This document shows positions 17,308-25,781 of a stretch of DNA of 54,978 nucleotides, piece by piece (the first letter of the stretch is position 1; the number at the start of each line of letters is the position of its first letter). The notes below the pieces were generated by a model. That model saw only the letters and a list, made by a program, of their open reading frames with translations. It made no database searches and had not been told where the DNA came from. The translations under genes and the position numbers were made by a program. Source of the DNA: Clostridia bacterium (lineage in GTDB: Bacteria; Bacillota; Clostridia; Christensenellales; Aristaeellaceae); contig JAGBDE010000006.1 of the NCBI GenBank assembly GCA_017937655.1, positions 1 through 54,978 of the forward strand, given 5' to 3'.

Positions 17308-17339
17308 GTTTCCAATATCCTACAAAGGAGTGACCTGAA

Positions 17340-18764
17340 TTGGCTAAGACTGCGCAGGACATTATCGCCCTCATCAAAGAGAACGATATTAAAATGGTAG
17401 ACTTCAAAATGGTGGACATCAACGGTCAGTATCGCCACGTGACCATCCTGGCCGAGAACTTTTCCGAAGACACGATGAAGAACGGCATCGGCTTCGACGC
17501 CTCCAACTACGGCTACGCCGTGGTGGAAAAGAGCGACATGGTCTTCATCCCCGACCCTGACACCGCCGTCATCGACCCCTTCTGCGAGATCCCCACCCTG
17601 TCCATGACCGGCAACGCCATGATCATCGACAGCCCTGAAAATCGCCCCCTGGCCCAGTACCCCCGCAACATCGTGCTGGCAGCCGAGAAGTACATGAAGG
17701 ACTGCGGCGTGGCCGATACCATGTACATCCTGCCCGAGTTTGAGTTCTACCTCTTTGACGAGGTGGGCTGGGAAGTGCAGTCCAACAGCATCGGCGTTTC
17801 CCTGGACACCAAGCAGTCCTACTGGAACAGCGGCGTGGAAGGCCGCGGCGTGGTGGTGCCCAAGCAGAAGAATTACCACATCGCCAAGCCCTTTGACGAC
17901 ACCTACGAGTGCCGCAGCGAAATGTGCATGCTGATGAAGGACGCCGGCATCGAGATCAACTATCACCATCCCGAAGTGGCCGCTTCCGGTCAGTTTGAGA
18001 TCGAGCCCCAGCTGGGCGTGATGTCCAAGATGGCCGACGCCACCATGTGGATCAAGTACATCATCCACAACACCGCCCTCAAGCATGGCAAGAGCGCCAC
18101 CTTCATGCCCAAGCCCGTGTACGGCGAGGCCGGCAACGGCATGCACGTGCATATGCTTCTGATGAAGGACGGCCAGCCCGTCTTCTCCGACGACGAAGGC
18201 TATGCCCACCTGAGCAAGACTGCCCACTATTTCATGGGCGGCCTGCTGAAGCACATCAATTCCCTATGCGCCCTGACCAACCCCTCCACCAACTCCTTCA
18301 AGCGCCTGGTGCCCGGCTTCGAGGCTCCCGTCACCGTGGGCTATGCCACCTCCAACCGCAGCGCCGTCATCCGCATTCCCGCTTACGCCAAGACTCCCAA
18401 CAAGCGCCGCTTTGAGCTGCGCAACCCCGACGCCACCTGCAATCCCTACTTCTGCTATGCCGCCATCCTGATGGCCGGCCTGGACGGCGTCAAGAACCAG
18501 ATCGATCCTCATGCCAACGGCTGGGGCCCCTACGACGTGAACCTGTACCACCTCAGCGACGAGGAAAAGGCCAAGCTGACCCACCTGCCCACCTCTCTGG
18601 AGGAAGCCCTGGACGCTCTGGAAAAAGATCACGACTACCTGACCGCCGGCGGCGTGTTCCCGGAAGAACTGATCAAGAACTTCATCAAGGGCAAGCGGGA
18701 CGAGTGCCGCCAGCTGGCAGCCATCCCCCACCCCGCCGAGTTTGACAAGTACTACAATCTGTAA
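17340..18764 (+). CDS. glnA: Glutamine synthetase, type I
   Basis: A 474-residue cytoplasmic enzyme that makes glutamine from glutamate, ammonia and ATP. GSI motifs are present: LPEFEFYLFD (metal ligands), AGNGMHVHMLLM near residue 265, KRLVPGFEAPVTVGYATSNR and NRSAVIRIPAY. It has the longer middle section after FDDTYECRSEMCMLMKDAGI, typical of the longer GSI forms. A Tyr in DVNLYHLSDEE stands where adenylylated enzymes carry their target Tyr, but adenylylation is not normally used in Firmicutes. The start is TTG 17340, eight bases after AAAGGAG. A monocistronic gene with its own promoter and terminator; no GlnR box was recognised. Confidence 0.95.
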   Translation: MAKTAQDIIALIKENDIKMVDFKMVDINGQYRHVTILAENFSEDTMKNGIGFDASNYGYAVVEKSDMVFIPDPDTAVIDPFCEIPTLSMTGNAMIIDSPENRPLAQYPRNIVLAAEKYMKDCGVADTMYILPEFEFYLFDEVGWEVQSNSIGVSLDTKQSYWNSGVEGRGVVVPKQKNYHIAKPFDDTYECRSEMCMLMKDAGIEINYHHPEVAASGQFEIEPQLGVMSKMADATMWIKYIIHNTALKHGKSATFMPKPVYGEAGNGMHVHMLLMKDGQPVFSDDEGYAHLSKTAHYFMGGLLKHINSLCALTNPSTNSFKRLVPGFEAPVTVGYATSNRSAVIRIPAYAKTPNKRRFELRNPDATCNPYFCYAAILMAGLDGVKNQIDPHANGWGPYDVNLYHLSDEEKAKLTHLPTSLEEALDALEKDHDYLTAGGVFPEELIKNFIKGKRDECRQLAAIPHPAEFDKYYNL

Positions 18765-18771
18765 TACCTTT

Positions 18772-18815
18772 GACAAGGGACGGCCTCTTTGGAAGCCGTC
18801 CTTTGTCTTGTTTTT
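18772..18815 (+). terminator. Terminator of glnA
   Basis: GACAAGGGACGGC (18772-18784) pairs with GCCGTCCTTTGTC (18795-18807), then TTGTTTTT. Confidence 0.9.
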
Positions 18816-18889
18816 CCTGAACTCTACGCCCCGTGGGTGGACTTTTTCTCCTCTTCCCTGTACCTTCACCCCGTAAGGAGGGAACTCAC

Positions 18890-19495
18890 ATGGATCAAAT
18901 CAAAACCGGCCGGTTCATCGCCCAGTGCAGAAAAAATCACGGCATGACCCAGCGGCAGCTGGCAGACAGCCTTGGCATCAGCGACAAGACCATCTCCAAA
19001 TGGGAATGCGGCAATGGTCTGCCGGAGGTATCGCTGATGCTGCCCCTGTGCGATGTGCTTGGCATTACCGTCAACGACCTGCTCAGCGGCCAGATGGTTT
19101 CTCAGGGAGACTATCAGCAAAGAGCAGAGGAAAACATGCTGTATCTAATGAAGGAAAACCAGGAAAACAAAACGAACTGGCGTCTGTCTGTGATTTTCGG
19201 GGTGCTGTCAATTATCGCGGTATTGTCCCTGATCATCAATGCAGCGCTGCTCAATCTGCCTGTTTGGGTACGCATTCTGCTGGTATTGCTGGCATTTGCC
19301 GCGGCAGCCACAGGCGTGGGCGCAGCAACCGTGCTGCAAAGCAAGGCCGGATATTTTGAATGCCCTTACTGCAGGGAATTGTTCGTTCCGGACATGAAGG
19401 ATTTCGTCAAAGCCTACCACACCTTCACAAAGCGCCGCCTGACCTGCCCCGGCTGCGGCAAAACCGGCATGTGCAGGCATCGGGTGGCCCGCTAA
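18890..19495 (+). CDS. XRE-family regulator with membrane and zinc-ribbon domains
   Basis: A 201-residue protein. Residues 4-60 form a helix-turn-helix (RKNHGMTQRQLADSLGISDK, TISKWECGNGLPE). Two hydrophobic segments follow at about 95-145 (LSIIAVLSLIINAALL, ILLVLLAFAAAATGVGA). The C-terminus has two Cys-X2-Cys pairs, ECPYCREL and LTCPGCGKTG, a zinc ribbon. Membrane-tethered XRE regulators of this plan are common in Clostridia. ATG 18890 follows AAGGAGGGA. Target genes are not evident. Confidence 0.85.
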   Translation: MDQIKTGRFIAQCRKNHGMTQRQLADSLGISDKTISKWECGNGLPEVSLMLPLCDVLGITVNDLLSGQMVSQGDYQQRAEENMLYLMKENQENKTNWRLSVIFGVLSIIAVLSLIINAALLNLPVWVRILLVLLAFAAAATGVGAATVLQSKAGYFECPYCRELFVPDMKDFVKAYHTFTKRRLTCPGCGKTGMCRHRVAR

Positions 19496-19573
19496 GCCTG
19501 TACTTTTTCCAGAAAATGGGCTATAATGGGGAAAACAGACCGTTATTCATCGCCCGCAAAGGAGGTTTTTCCC

Positions 19574-20323
19574 GTGAAACTGGATGTGATCATCGCCAAG
19601 CCCAACCACAAGACCGTCTACCGGGACGGCGATGTGGTGATCAAGGTGTTTGACGAATGCTTTGACAAGGCCGATGTCCTCAACGAGGCGCTGAACCAGG
19701 CCCGCGTGGAAAAATCCCCGCTGCACATCCCCCGGGTAAGGGGCGTGGAGCTGGTGGACGGCAAATGGGCCATCATCAGCGATTACATTCAGGGCAAGAC
19801 CCTGGACAGCCTGATGCAGGAACACCCGGAAAACCGGGGCGATTACCTTGGCCAGTTTGTGGATCTGCAGCGGCTGACCCACAGCCAGGCCTGTCCTTTG
19901 CTGGGCCGGTTCCGGGATAAGCTGCACCAGAAGATTAACGCCAGCGACCTGGACGTGCATCTGCGTTATGCGCTTCACACCCGGCTGGAGACCATGCCCA
20001 CCCACACCAAGCTCTGCCATGGGGATTTCAACCCCAAGAATATCATCATGACGGAAGACGGCACGCCCTACATCCTGGACTGGAGCCATGCCGCCCAGGG
20101 CAACGCCAGCGCGGACGTGGCCCAGACCTACCTGCTGTTCTCCCTGGGCGCCTACCGGGAGGAAGCGGAAAAGTACCTGAACCTGTTCTGCAAAATGAAC
20201 GACGTGACCAAACGCTATGTGACCAAGTGGATCCCCATCGTGGCGGCCAGCCAGCTGGGCCGCTGCAAGCCGGAGGAAAAACCCCTTCTGATGAAGTGGG
20301 TGGAAAGCGTCCGGGAAGAATAA
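19574..20323 (+). CDS. Phosphotransferase of the APH/choline-kinase fold
   Basis: A 249-residue kinase-like protein starting at GTG 19574 with AAAGGAGG upstream. The catalytic loop LCHGDFNPKNIIM near residue 160 and the metal-binding ILDWSHAAQGNASADVAQTY show an active aminoglycoside-phosphotransferase fold. The N-lobe KTVYRDGDVVIKVF carries the likely ATP-binding Lys. Family members phosphorylate small hydroxylated substrates; some are resistance enzymes and many are housekeeping. Nothing next to it points to a substrate. Confidence 0.85.
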   Translation: MKLDVIIAKPNHKTVYRDGDVVIKVFDECFDKADVLNEALNQARVEKSPLHIPRVRGVELVDGKWAIISDYIQGKTLDSLMQEHPENRGDYLGQFVDLQRLTHSQACPLLGRFRDKLHQKINASDLDVHLRYALHTRLETMPTHTKLCHGDFNPKNIIMTEDGTPYILDWSHAAQGNASADVAQTYLLFSLGAYREEAEKYLNLFCKMNDVTKRYVTKWIPIVAASQLGRCKPEEKPLLMKWVESVREE

Positions 20324-20335
20324 ATGCATAAAGGA

Positions 20336-20370
20336 CACCGCCTTCCGGATGCGTCTTCCGGAAGGCGGTG
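20336..20370. terminator. Strong hairpin between convergent genes
   Basis: CACCGCCTTCCGGA (20336-20349) pairs perfectly with TCCGGAAGGCGGTG (20357-20370) around seven bases. The U-tract is poor, but its place between convergent genes fits a shared terminator. Confidence 0.65.
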
Positions 20371-20384
20371 CCTGCTTTGTGCGG

Positions 20385-20567
20385 TTAATGGTGACAGGAA
20401 GTGCAATGGCTGCAGTTTCCCGAACAGGAGGTCTCGCCCCCAGCAGAGGAGCAGCAGCCATCGGGACAGCCGATGCACTTTTTGCCGCTCTTCTTGCACT
20501 TATATACATACCAGGCCGCGGAGCCCAGTATCAGGGCCAGGATCAAAATCACAATCAGGTCTTTCAT
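20385..20567 (-). CDS. FeoB-associated Cys-rich membrane protein
   Basis: A 60-residue protein with one N-terminal membrane helix (LIVILILALILGSAAWYVY) and a Cys-rich tail (CIGCPDGCCSSAGG, CSGNCSHCTSCHH; ten or so Cys). This matches the known small partner found beside feoB in Firmicutes. It probably handles ferrous iron at the membrane. ATG 20567 is four bases after the feoB stop; an in-frame TTG at 20570 is possible. Confidence 0.85.
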   Translation of the reverse strand: MKDLIVILILALILGSAAWYVYKCKKSGKKCIGCPDGCCSSAGGETSCSGNCSHCTSCHH

Positions 20568-20570
20568 CAA

Positions 20571-22568
20571 TCAGGCTTGCTCCTTCACAGCGTATTCCTG
20601 CTTAAGCTTCCGGTCGGCATTGAGGCACAGGTACACCACCACGGCCACGATGGCAGCCACGGCGATCAAGCCAGGCATGAAGCCGCTTCCCACGGTGCCG
20701 GAGGTGAAGAGGGTGCCCAGCTGATACACCAGATAGGCGATCACATAACCGGTTCCCAGCTGCAGCATAATGCCGCCGAACATCCACTTGCGGTCCTTGA
20801 TCTCGGAGTTCATGGCGCCGATGGCAGCGAAGCAGGGAGGGGTAAACAGGTTGAACATCAGGCAGGCCAATGCGGCAGCCTTGGTCAGGCCGAAGATGGC
20901 AGCCACCTCGCTGGCGCCGCCCATCAGGGCCAGTTCTTCGGTGTCGATAAAGTTGGTGATGCCGTAGCACACAGCCAGCGTACCCACCACATTTTCCTTG
21001 GCGATAAAGCCGGTGATAGCGGCAGCGGCCATCTGCCACACGCCAAAGCCCAGGGGGATCAGCACCAGCGCGAAGGGAGAGGCGATGGTGGCCAGGATGG
21101 AGGTATTCTCCAGACCTTCCTCAACCAGTTGGAACTGCCAGTTGAAGCTCTGCATGATCTGCACGGCGGTGTTGCACAAAAGGATGATGGTACCGGCCTT
21201 CACAATGTAGGCCCAACCACGGGCGCACATGGAGGTAAATGCGCGCTTGATGGAAGGCCACTTGTACTCTGGCAGCTCCATGATGAAGAAGGACTTTCGA
21301 TTCTTGTGACCAGCGATTCGGGTCACCAGCAGCGCGCCCAGGAAAATCAGCGCGATGCCCACAAAATACATCAGGGTGCCCACCCAGGCGGAGTCGGCGA
21401 AGAACACGCCGGCAAACAGGGCGATGACGGGCAGCTTTGCGCCGCAGGGCATGAAGGGGGTCAGCATGGCGGTGGCCCGGCGTTCACGCTCGTTACGGAT
21501 GGTGCGGCAGGCCATGATGCCGGGGATGGCGCAGCCGGTGCCGATCACAAAGGGGATGACGGACTTGCCGGACAGGCCCACTTTCTTGAAGAGGGGATCA
21601 AGCACCACGGAGACCCGGGCCATGTAGCCGCAGTCCTCCAGCAGGGCGATGAGGAAGTACATGACCATCACCAAAGGCAGGAAGCCCACCACGGCGCCCA
21701 CGCCGCCTATGATGCCGTCCACCACCAGCGCCTGCAGCAGGGGGGAGGTGCCTTCCATCAGGCCGGCCACCCACTCCTGGAAGGTTTCGATCCATCCAAC
21801 CAGCGTATCCGCCAGCCAGGGGCCCAAAGTAGCCTGAGAGATGTTGAACACCAGGAACATGACCACCGCAAAGATGGGAATGCCCAGCCAGCGGTTGGTC
21901 AGCACTACGTCGATCTTATCCTGCACGTTGCGGTCACGGGTCAGCACCTTGCGGGTTTCCACGTGGCCCACCACGCCGTTGACAAAGGCAAAGCGCTCAC
22001 GGTCGGCGGTTTCCACGGCGGACTTGTCGCTCAGGTCGATGTCCTTCTGCTGATAGGGCGCGGCCTGGGTGGTGCCCCGGAGGGACACAGCCTTCTCCAC
22101 CAGCTCTTTCAGGCCCTTGCCGGAGGTGGACACGGTCTCCACCACCGGGCAGCCCAATTTCTCAGACAGCAGCGCCGCGTCGATGACGGTTTCTTTTTTT
22201 TCGTTGACGTCGGCCTTGTTCAGGGCAACCACCACCGGCACGCCCAGTTCCAGCAGCTGAGTGGTGAAAAACAGGCTGCGGCTCAGGTTGGTGGCGTCCA
22301 CAATGTTGATGATGGCGTCCGGATTTTCGTTGCGGACGTAAGAGCTGGTAATGCTCTCCTCGGACGTGAAGGGGGACATGGAATACGCGCCGGGAAGGTC
22401 TACTGCCACCAGTTCTTCGGTGCCATTCACATAGTTTTTCTTGATGGGATGTTCCTTGCGCTCCACGGTCACACCCGCCCAGTTGCCCACACGCTCGTTG
22501 CGTCCGGTCAGGGCGTTGTACATCGTGGTTTTGCCGCTGTTGGGATTGCCTGCCAAGGCGATTCTCAT
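20571..22568 (-). CDS. feoB: Ferrous iron transporter FeoB
   Basis: A 665-residue membrane GTPase that imports Fe(II). G1 GNPNSGKTT, G3 DLPGAYSM and G4 NKAD lie in the N-terminal G domain, followed by a GDI helical region and a C-terminal Gate/Nucleoside-recognition core of about eight to ten segments (CGYMARVSVVLD, GCAIPGIMACR, MPCGAKLPV). It is shorter than the 770-residue E. coli form, as usual in Firmicutes. ATG 22568 follows AAGGAGGG. It lies downstream of feoA behind a terminator-like hairpin and a third TTAGT/ACTAA repeat, so it may have its own iron-controlled promoter. Confidence 0.96.
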   Translation of the reverse strand: MRIALAGNPNSGKTTMYNALTGRNERVGNWAGVTVERKEHPIKKNYVNGTEELVAVDLPGAYSMSPFTSEESITSSYVRNENPDAIINIVDATNLSRSLFFTTQLLELGVPVVVALNKADVNEKKETVIDAALLSEKLGCPVVETVSTSGKGLKELVEKAVSLRGTTQAAPYQQKDIDLSDKSAVETADRERFAFVNGVVGHVETRKVLTRDRNVQDKIDVVLTNRWLGIPIFAVVMFLVFNISQATLGPWLADTLVGWIETFQEWVAGLMEGTSPLLQALVVDGIIGGVGAVVGFLPLVMVMYFLIALLEDCGYMARVSVVLDPLFKKVGLSGKSVIPFVIGTGCAIPGIMACRTIRNERERRATAMLTPFMPCGAKLPVIALFAGVFFADSAWVGTLMYFVGIALIFLGALLVTRIAGHKNRKSFFIMELPEYKWPSIKRAFTSMCARGWAYIVKAGTIILLCNTAVQIMQSFNWQFQLVEEGLENTSILATIASPFALVLIPLGFGVWQMAAAAITGFIAKENVVGTLAVCYGITNFIDTEELALMGGASEVAAIFGLTKAAALACLMFNLFTPPCFAAIGAMNSEIKDRKWMFGGIMLQLGTGYVIAYLVYQLGTLFTSGTVGSGFMPGLIAVAAIVAVVVYLCLNADRKLKQEYAVKEQA

Positions 22569-22612
22569 GGTTGGTACCCTCCTTATGATGAAACGCATAA
22601 TGATTGCGGATT

Positions 22613-22636
22613 CCATTAGTTATACAAGACTAACCA
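22613..22636 (-). promoter_or_regulatory. Iron-box-like inverted repeat before feoB
   Basis: TTAGT (22616-22620) and ACTAA (22629-22633) form an inverted repeat with an eight-base spacer holding a TATAAC-like -10 on the leftward strand. The half-sites equal those upstream of feoA, with wider spacing. Confidence 0.5.
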
Positions 22637-22650
22637 TCCTCGAAAAGGAA

Positions 22651-22668
22651 AACCCCGGTTTCCGGGGC
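22651..22668 (-). terminator. Hairpin directly after feoA
   Basis: CCCCGG (22653-22658) pairs with CCGGGG (22662-22667) over AAA; on the leftward strand TTTTCCTTTT follows. Probable attenuating terminator between feoA and feoB. Confidence 0.7.
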
Positions 22669-22887
22669 TTAAATCTGGATAGCCTCCGCCAGCTGGTGAT
22701 CAATGTTATACCGGCCGTCCTTGATGGACACCACACAGCCGCCCTTCAGGTGGGACACCACCGTGATGGGTTCGCCGCTGTAGCAGCCCAGGGAGAACAG
22801 AAATGCGTTCAGTTCTTCGTCGTCGGTTTCAATCTGCTGAATAATGTATTCTTTGCCTTCCTGTGCATTTCGCAAGTCCATAACCAT
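22669..22887 (-). CDS. feoA: FeoA-type iron transport protein
   Basis: A 72-residue small cytoplasmic SH3-like protein: LRNAQEGKEYIIQQIET, LFSLGCYSGEPITVVSHLKG and a final ...DHQLAEAIQI. FeoA-type proteins bind the FeoB GTPase. ATG 22887 follows AAAGGAGAG; an inner ATG six bases on is possible. First gene of the feo cluster, directly behind the promoter and two iron-box repeats. Confidence 0.88.
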   Translation of the reverse strand: MVMDLRNAQEGKEYIIQQIETDDEELNAFLFSLGCYSGEPITVVSHLKGGCVVSIKDGRYNIDHQLAEAIQI

Positions 22888-22906
22888 CTTCCGCTCTCCT
22901 TTCAGA

Positions 22907-22960
22907 ATGTTAGTCAAAACTAACATCAAACCCATAAAAACGGTTAGTATTCACTAACCG
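22907..22960 (-). promoter_or_regulatory. Tandem iron-repressor-type operators upstream of feoA
   Basis: Two perfect inverted repeats: ATGTTAGT/ACTAACAT (22907-22926) and CGGTTAGT/ACTAACCG (22941-22960), each with a four-base spacer. The second covers the expected transcription start. The half-site TTAGT recalls DtxR/IdeR-family boxes. The regulator is not in the window. Confidence 0.7.
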
Positions 22961-22965
22961 TCCTT

Positions 22966-22994
22966 ATTCTAATCCCAGGTTTTGGTTTTGTCAA
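22966..22994 (-). promoter_or_regulatory. Promoter of feoA
   Basis: Leftward TTGACA (22989-22994), 17 bases, TAGAAT (22966-22971). Confidence 0.8.
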
Positions 22995-23003
22995 GCACAA
23001 AAT

Positions 23004-23651
23004 TTACTTTTCTTCCGGCTTTTTTCCCTCGGCGGGAGGAACCCGGTTGCCGATCTTGTTTTCCGTGCCGTTGAGCAGCCGCTGGATATTGGCCCGGTGC
23101 CGCCAGATGCACAGCGCCCAGATGATGACCGCAAAAGCAATAAGCATCCACTGGCCCCAATGGAGGGTCAGCATCAGGATCATGAAAGTGGTCAGCAGCA
23201 CCATGCTGCCCAGGCTGATGAACCGGGTCAGGGCGATGACTGCCAGGCACAGAACGATGGCGATGAGGCCGGGGAAGAAGTCGATGCACACCACCACAGC
23301 GGTGGAGCAGGCCACGCCCTTGCCGCCCTTGAAGCCGTAGAACACAGGCCAGTTATGGCCCAGGATCACAAACAGACCGGCAATGATCCGGCCAAAGCCT
23401 TCCACGCCAAAGGCGCTGGGCAGGAGCAGCTGGCCGATGAGGCAGGCCAGGGCCGCCTTGAAAAAGTCGCCCAGGAAGGTGATGACGCCCGCCTTCAGGC
23501 CCAGCACCCGCAGCACGTTGCTGGCGCCGGTGTTCTTGCTGCCGGCATTGCGGATGTTCACGCCCTGCTTGTTGGAAATGATGGTGCCGGTGGAAATGCA
23601 GCCCAGCAAATAAGCCACAACTGCGATCACAATGGTCAGAAGAATGTTCAC
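23004..23651 (-). CDS. plsY: Glycerol-3-phosphate acyltransferase PlsY
   Basis: A 215-residue inner-membrane enzyme that acylates glycerol-3-phosphate from acyl-phosphate, the first step of phospholipid synthesis. The motifs GCISTGTIISN, RNAGSKNTGASNVLRVLG, FFKAALACLIG and the glycine-rich FKGGKGVACS are all present, with five to seven hydrophobic segments. The start is GTG 23651 with GGAGG seven bases upstream. The C-terminal tail (about 15 residues) is charged. It lies divergent from murA and immediately upstream of the feo promoter. Confidence 0.95.
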   Translation of the reverse strand: MNILLTIVIAVVAYLLGCISTGTIISNKQGVNIRNAGSKNTGASNVLRVLGLKAGVITFLGDFFKAALACLIGQLLLPSAFGVEGFGRIIAGLFVILGHNWPVFYGFKGGKGVACSTAVVVCIDFFPGLIAIVLCLAVIALTRFISLGSMVLLTTFMILMLTLHWGQWMLIAFAVIIWALCIWRHRANIQRLLNGTENKIGNRVPPAEGKKPEEK

Positions 23652-23706
23652 GGAAGCTCCTCCTTCGGTAAATAGGGGTCACTTTCAAACAGGAATATAC
23701 CTGAGC

Positions 23707-23735
23707 AGTATAGCATAGGATGCACGAAAAAGCAA
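23707..23735 (-). promoter_or_regulatory. Promoter of plsY
   Basis: Leftward TTGCTT (23730-23735), 17 bases, TATACT (23707-23712). Confidence 0.65.
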
Positions 23736-23772
23736 AACCATACGCCCGGGCGTCCCCTCCCCTGCCCCTCCC

Positions 23773-23801
23773 TTGCCAATCCTGGAAAATTCGTGTATAA
23801 T
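23773..23801 (+). promoter_or_regulatory. Promoter of murA
   Basis: TTGCCA (23773-23778), 17 bases, perfect TATAAT (23796-23801). Confidence 0.75.
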
Positions 23802-23875
23802 GGTAAAAGGTTTTCCTATGCGCTGGCGAGGCTTTGCGCCTCCATCCCGCAAAAGTGAGGTGAATACGGCCTTGC

Positions 23876-25153
23876 GTGGCCGGTACAATCATGAGTAAGG
23901 ACAAAATGCTCATTACGGGCGGCATTCCCCTGACAGGCGAAATTACCGTCAGCGGCGGCAAAAATACGGCGGTCGCCGTGATTCCTGCTGCTCTTTTGTG
24001 CAACGAACCCTGCACCATTGAAAATCTTCCCGATATTGCGGACGTACATGCGCTGGTGGATATTCTCCGCCTGCTGGGCGCCAAGGTGGACTACGTTCCC
24101 GGCAGCCACATGACCATTGACGCTTCCACCGCCGACGGTTACCAGGTGGATTACTCCCAGACCCGTCGCCTCCGCGGCAGCTACTATCTGCTGGGCGCGC
24201 TGCTGGGCCGCTGCCAGAAGGCCGAGGTGGCCTATCCCGGCGGCTGCGATTTTGCTTCCCGGCCCATCGACCAGCACCTGAAAGGCTTCCAGGCCCTGGG
24301 CTGCCAGATTGACGACCGGGGCGGCGTGGTATATGCCAAGACCGACCGGCTCACCGGCAACGATATTTTCTTTGACATGGTCACCGTGGGCGGCACCATC
24401 AACGTGATGCTGGCCGCTGCCCGTGCCGAAGGCACCACCGTTATTTACAACGCGGCCAAGGAGCCCCACATCGTGGACCTGGCCAATTTCCTCAACAGCA
24501 TGGGCGCCAAAGTGAAGGGCGCCGGCACCGACGTCATCCGCATCAAGGGCGTAAAGGAGCTGCACGGCTGTACCTATACCGTCATTCCCGACCAGATCGA
24601 GACCGGCACGCTGATGATCGCCGCGGCGGCCACCCGGGGCGATGTGACCATCCACGGCTGCATCCCCACCCACATGGAAGCCCTCACCGCCAAGCTGCTG
24701 GAGATGGGCATCAAGGTCACCGAGAACGACGACAGCATCCGCATCCAGCCGCAAAGTGTGCAGCGTGCCGTGAACGTGAAAACCCAGGTCTACCCCGGCT
24801 TCCCCACGGACCTGCAGCAGCCCATGACTGCGCTTCTGTGCATGGCCAACGGCACCTCCACCGTCAGCGAGACCATTTTTGAGCAGCGCTTCAAGCACCT
24901 GGACGAGCTCCGCCGCATGGGCGCAAAGATCAAGCTGATGGATCGCACCGTTCTCATTGAAGGCGTGCCCGAGCTTTACGGCGCGCCCGTCACCGTGACC
25001 GACCTGCGCGCAGGCGCGGCTTTGGTGGTGGCCGGCCTGATGGCCAAGGGCGTCACCGAGATCTACGAGACCTCCTTCATCGACCGGGGCTATGAGCGCA
25101 TTGAGGAAAAGCTCCGGAAGCTGGGCGCAGATATCCGCCGGGAGCAGCTGTAA
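23876..25153 (+). CDS. murA: UDP-N-acetylglucosamine 1-carboxyvinyltransferase
   Basis: About 420-425 residues, full length. It transfers enolpyruvate from PEP to UDP-GlcNAc, the first committed step of peptidoglycan synthesis. ITVSGGKNTAVAVIPAALL carries the conserved Lys and Asn. YPGGCDFASRPIDQHLKGF has the catalytic Cys (residue 124 from GTG 23876), the fosfomycin target. The DLRAGAALVVAGL motif is near the C-terminus. Start uncertain: GAGGTG lies 13 bases before GTG 23876 and 28 before ATG 23891, and homologues begin near the latter (MSKDKMLITGG). The downstream DnaJ gene follows after 27 bases. Confidence 0.95.
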   Translation: MAGTIMSKDKMLITGGIPLTGEITVSGGKNTAVAVIPAALLCNEPCTIENLPDIADVHALVDILRLLGAKVDYVPGSHMTIDASTADGYQVDYSQTRRLRGSYYLLGALLGRCQKAEVAYPGGCDFASRPIDQHLKGFQALGCQIDDRGGVVYAKTDRLTGNDIFFDMVTVGGTINVMLAAARAEGTTVIYNAAKEPHIVDLANFLNSMGAKVKGAGTDVIRIKGVKELHGCTYTVIPDQIETGTLMIAAAATRGDVTIHGCIPTHMEALTAKLLEMGIKVTENDDSIRIQPQSVQRAVNVKTQVYPGFPTDLQQPMTALLCMANGTSTVSETIFEQRFKHLDELRRMGAKIKLMDRTVLIEGVPELYGAPVTVTDLRAGAALVVAGLMAKGVTEIYETSFIDRGYERIEEKLRKLGADIRREQL

Positions 25154-25180
25154 CAACTACGTTTTGTCCCCAGAGGGGAG

Positions 25181-25717
25181 GTGGCGAACCTGTACGGAGA
25201 AAGTCCCTTCGAAGTGCTGGGCGTAAGTCCCGGCGCGGATGCGGCAGCAGTGCGGTCCGCCTACCGCCGCAAGGTAAAAGAATGTCATCCTGATCAGTTC
25301 CCGGAGGGCGAGGAGCGCAAAGCCGCCCAGGAGGAACTGATCCGCCTGAACCTGGCCTATGAGGAGGCCCTGAAGATCCTGTCACAGCACCGGGTGGGCT
25401 TCAACCTGATCTCTAAGGAGGAGGCCAAGCACTTTGCCCAGCGGCTGATGGATCAGGGCAACCTGGAAAGCGCCCTGCGGCAATTAAACCGCGCGGACGC
25501 TCAGGATGAAGAATGGTATGTACTTGCCGGGAAGATCCTTATGGGTCTGCGCCGCTACGAGGAAGCGGAAGCCTCCTTCCGACGCGCACTGAAATACAGC
25601 CCGGACAGCCGCGAATACCACGCCCTGGCGCTGGACGCATCCATCGCAGCCCGGGACAGCAAAAAAATCAACGTGAAAATTCAAAACTGGTTCAAGGACA
25701 GCTTCGGCAAGCGCTGA
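25181..25717 (+). CDS. DnaJ-domain protein with TPR-like tail
   Basis: A protein of about 178 residues. The J domain is at residues 7-65 (SPFEVLGVSPGADAAAVRSA, ECHPDQF with the essential HPD). A helical region follows with one TPR-like unit (YVLAGKILMGLRRYEEAEAS, FRRALKYSPDSREYH). It lacks the Gly/Phe and zinc regions of true DnaJ, so it probably recruits DnaK to a particular client. Start odd: GTG 25181 lies inside the GGGGAGGTGG ribosome site, and CTG 25190 is better spaced from it. Read through from murA is likely. Confidence 0.8.
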   Translation: MANLYGESPFEVLGVSPGADAAAVRSAYRRKVKECHPDQFPEGEERKAAQEELIRLNLAYEEALKILSQHRVGFNLISKEEAKHFAQRLMDQGNLESALRQLNRADAQDEEWYVLAGKILMGLRRYEEAEASFRRALKYSPDSREYHALALDASIAARDSKKINVKIQNWFKDSFGKR

Positions 25718-25781
25718 GGCTGCCTTTTTTTAAGCCACCTGAACAAAGCGTGGATAACAAATTGGGATTTACAGAACTGAG

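Noticed and set aside
20349-22619. 756-codon open frame opposite feoB
   Set aside because: Antisense to feoB with an implausible composition.
22941-22960. Hairpin as terminator of plsY
   Set aside because: It has a T-run after it and could fold, but a TTGACA-17-TAGAAT promoter lies immediately upstream and the identical half-sites recur before feoA, so an operator is the better reading; both roles may coexist.
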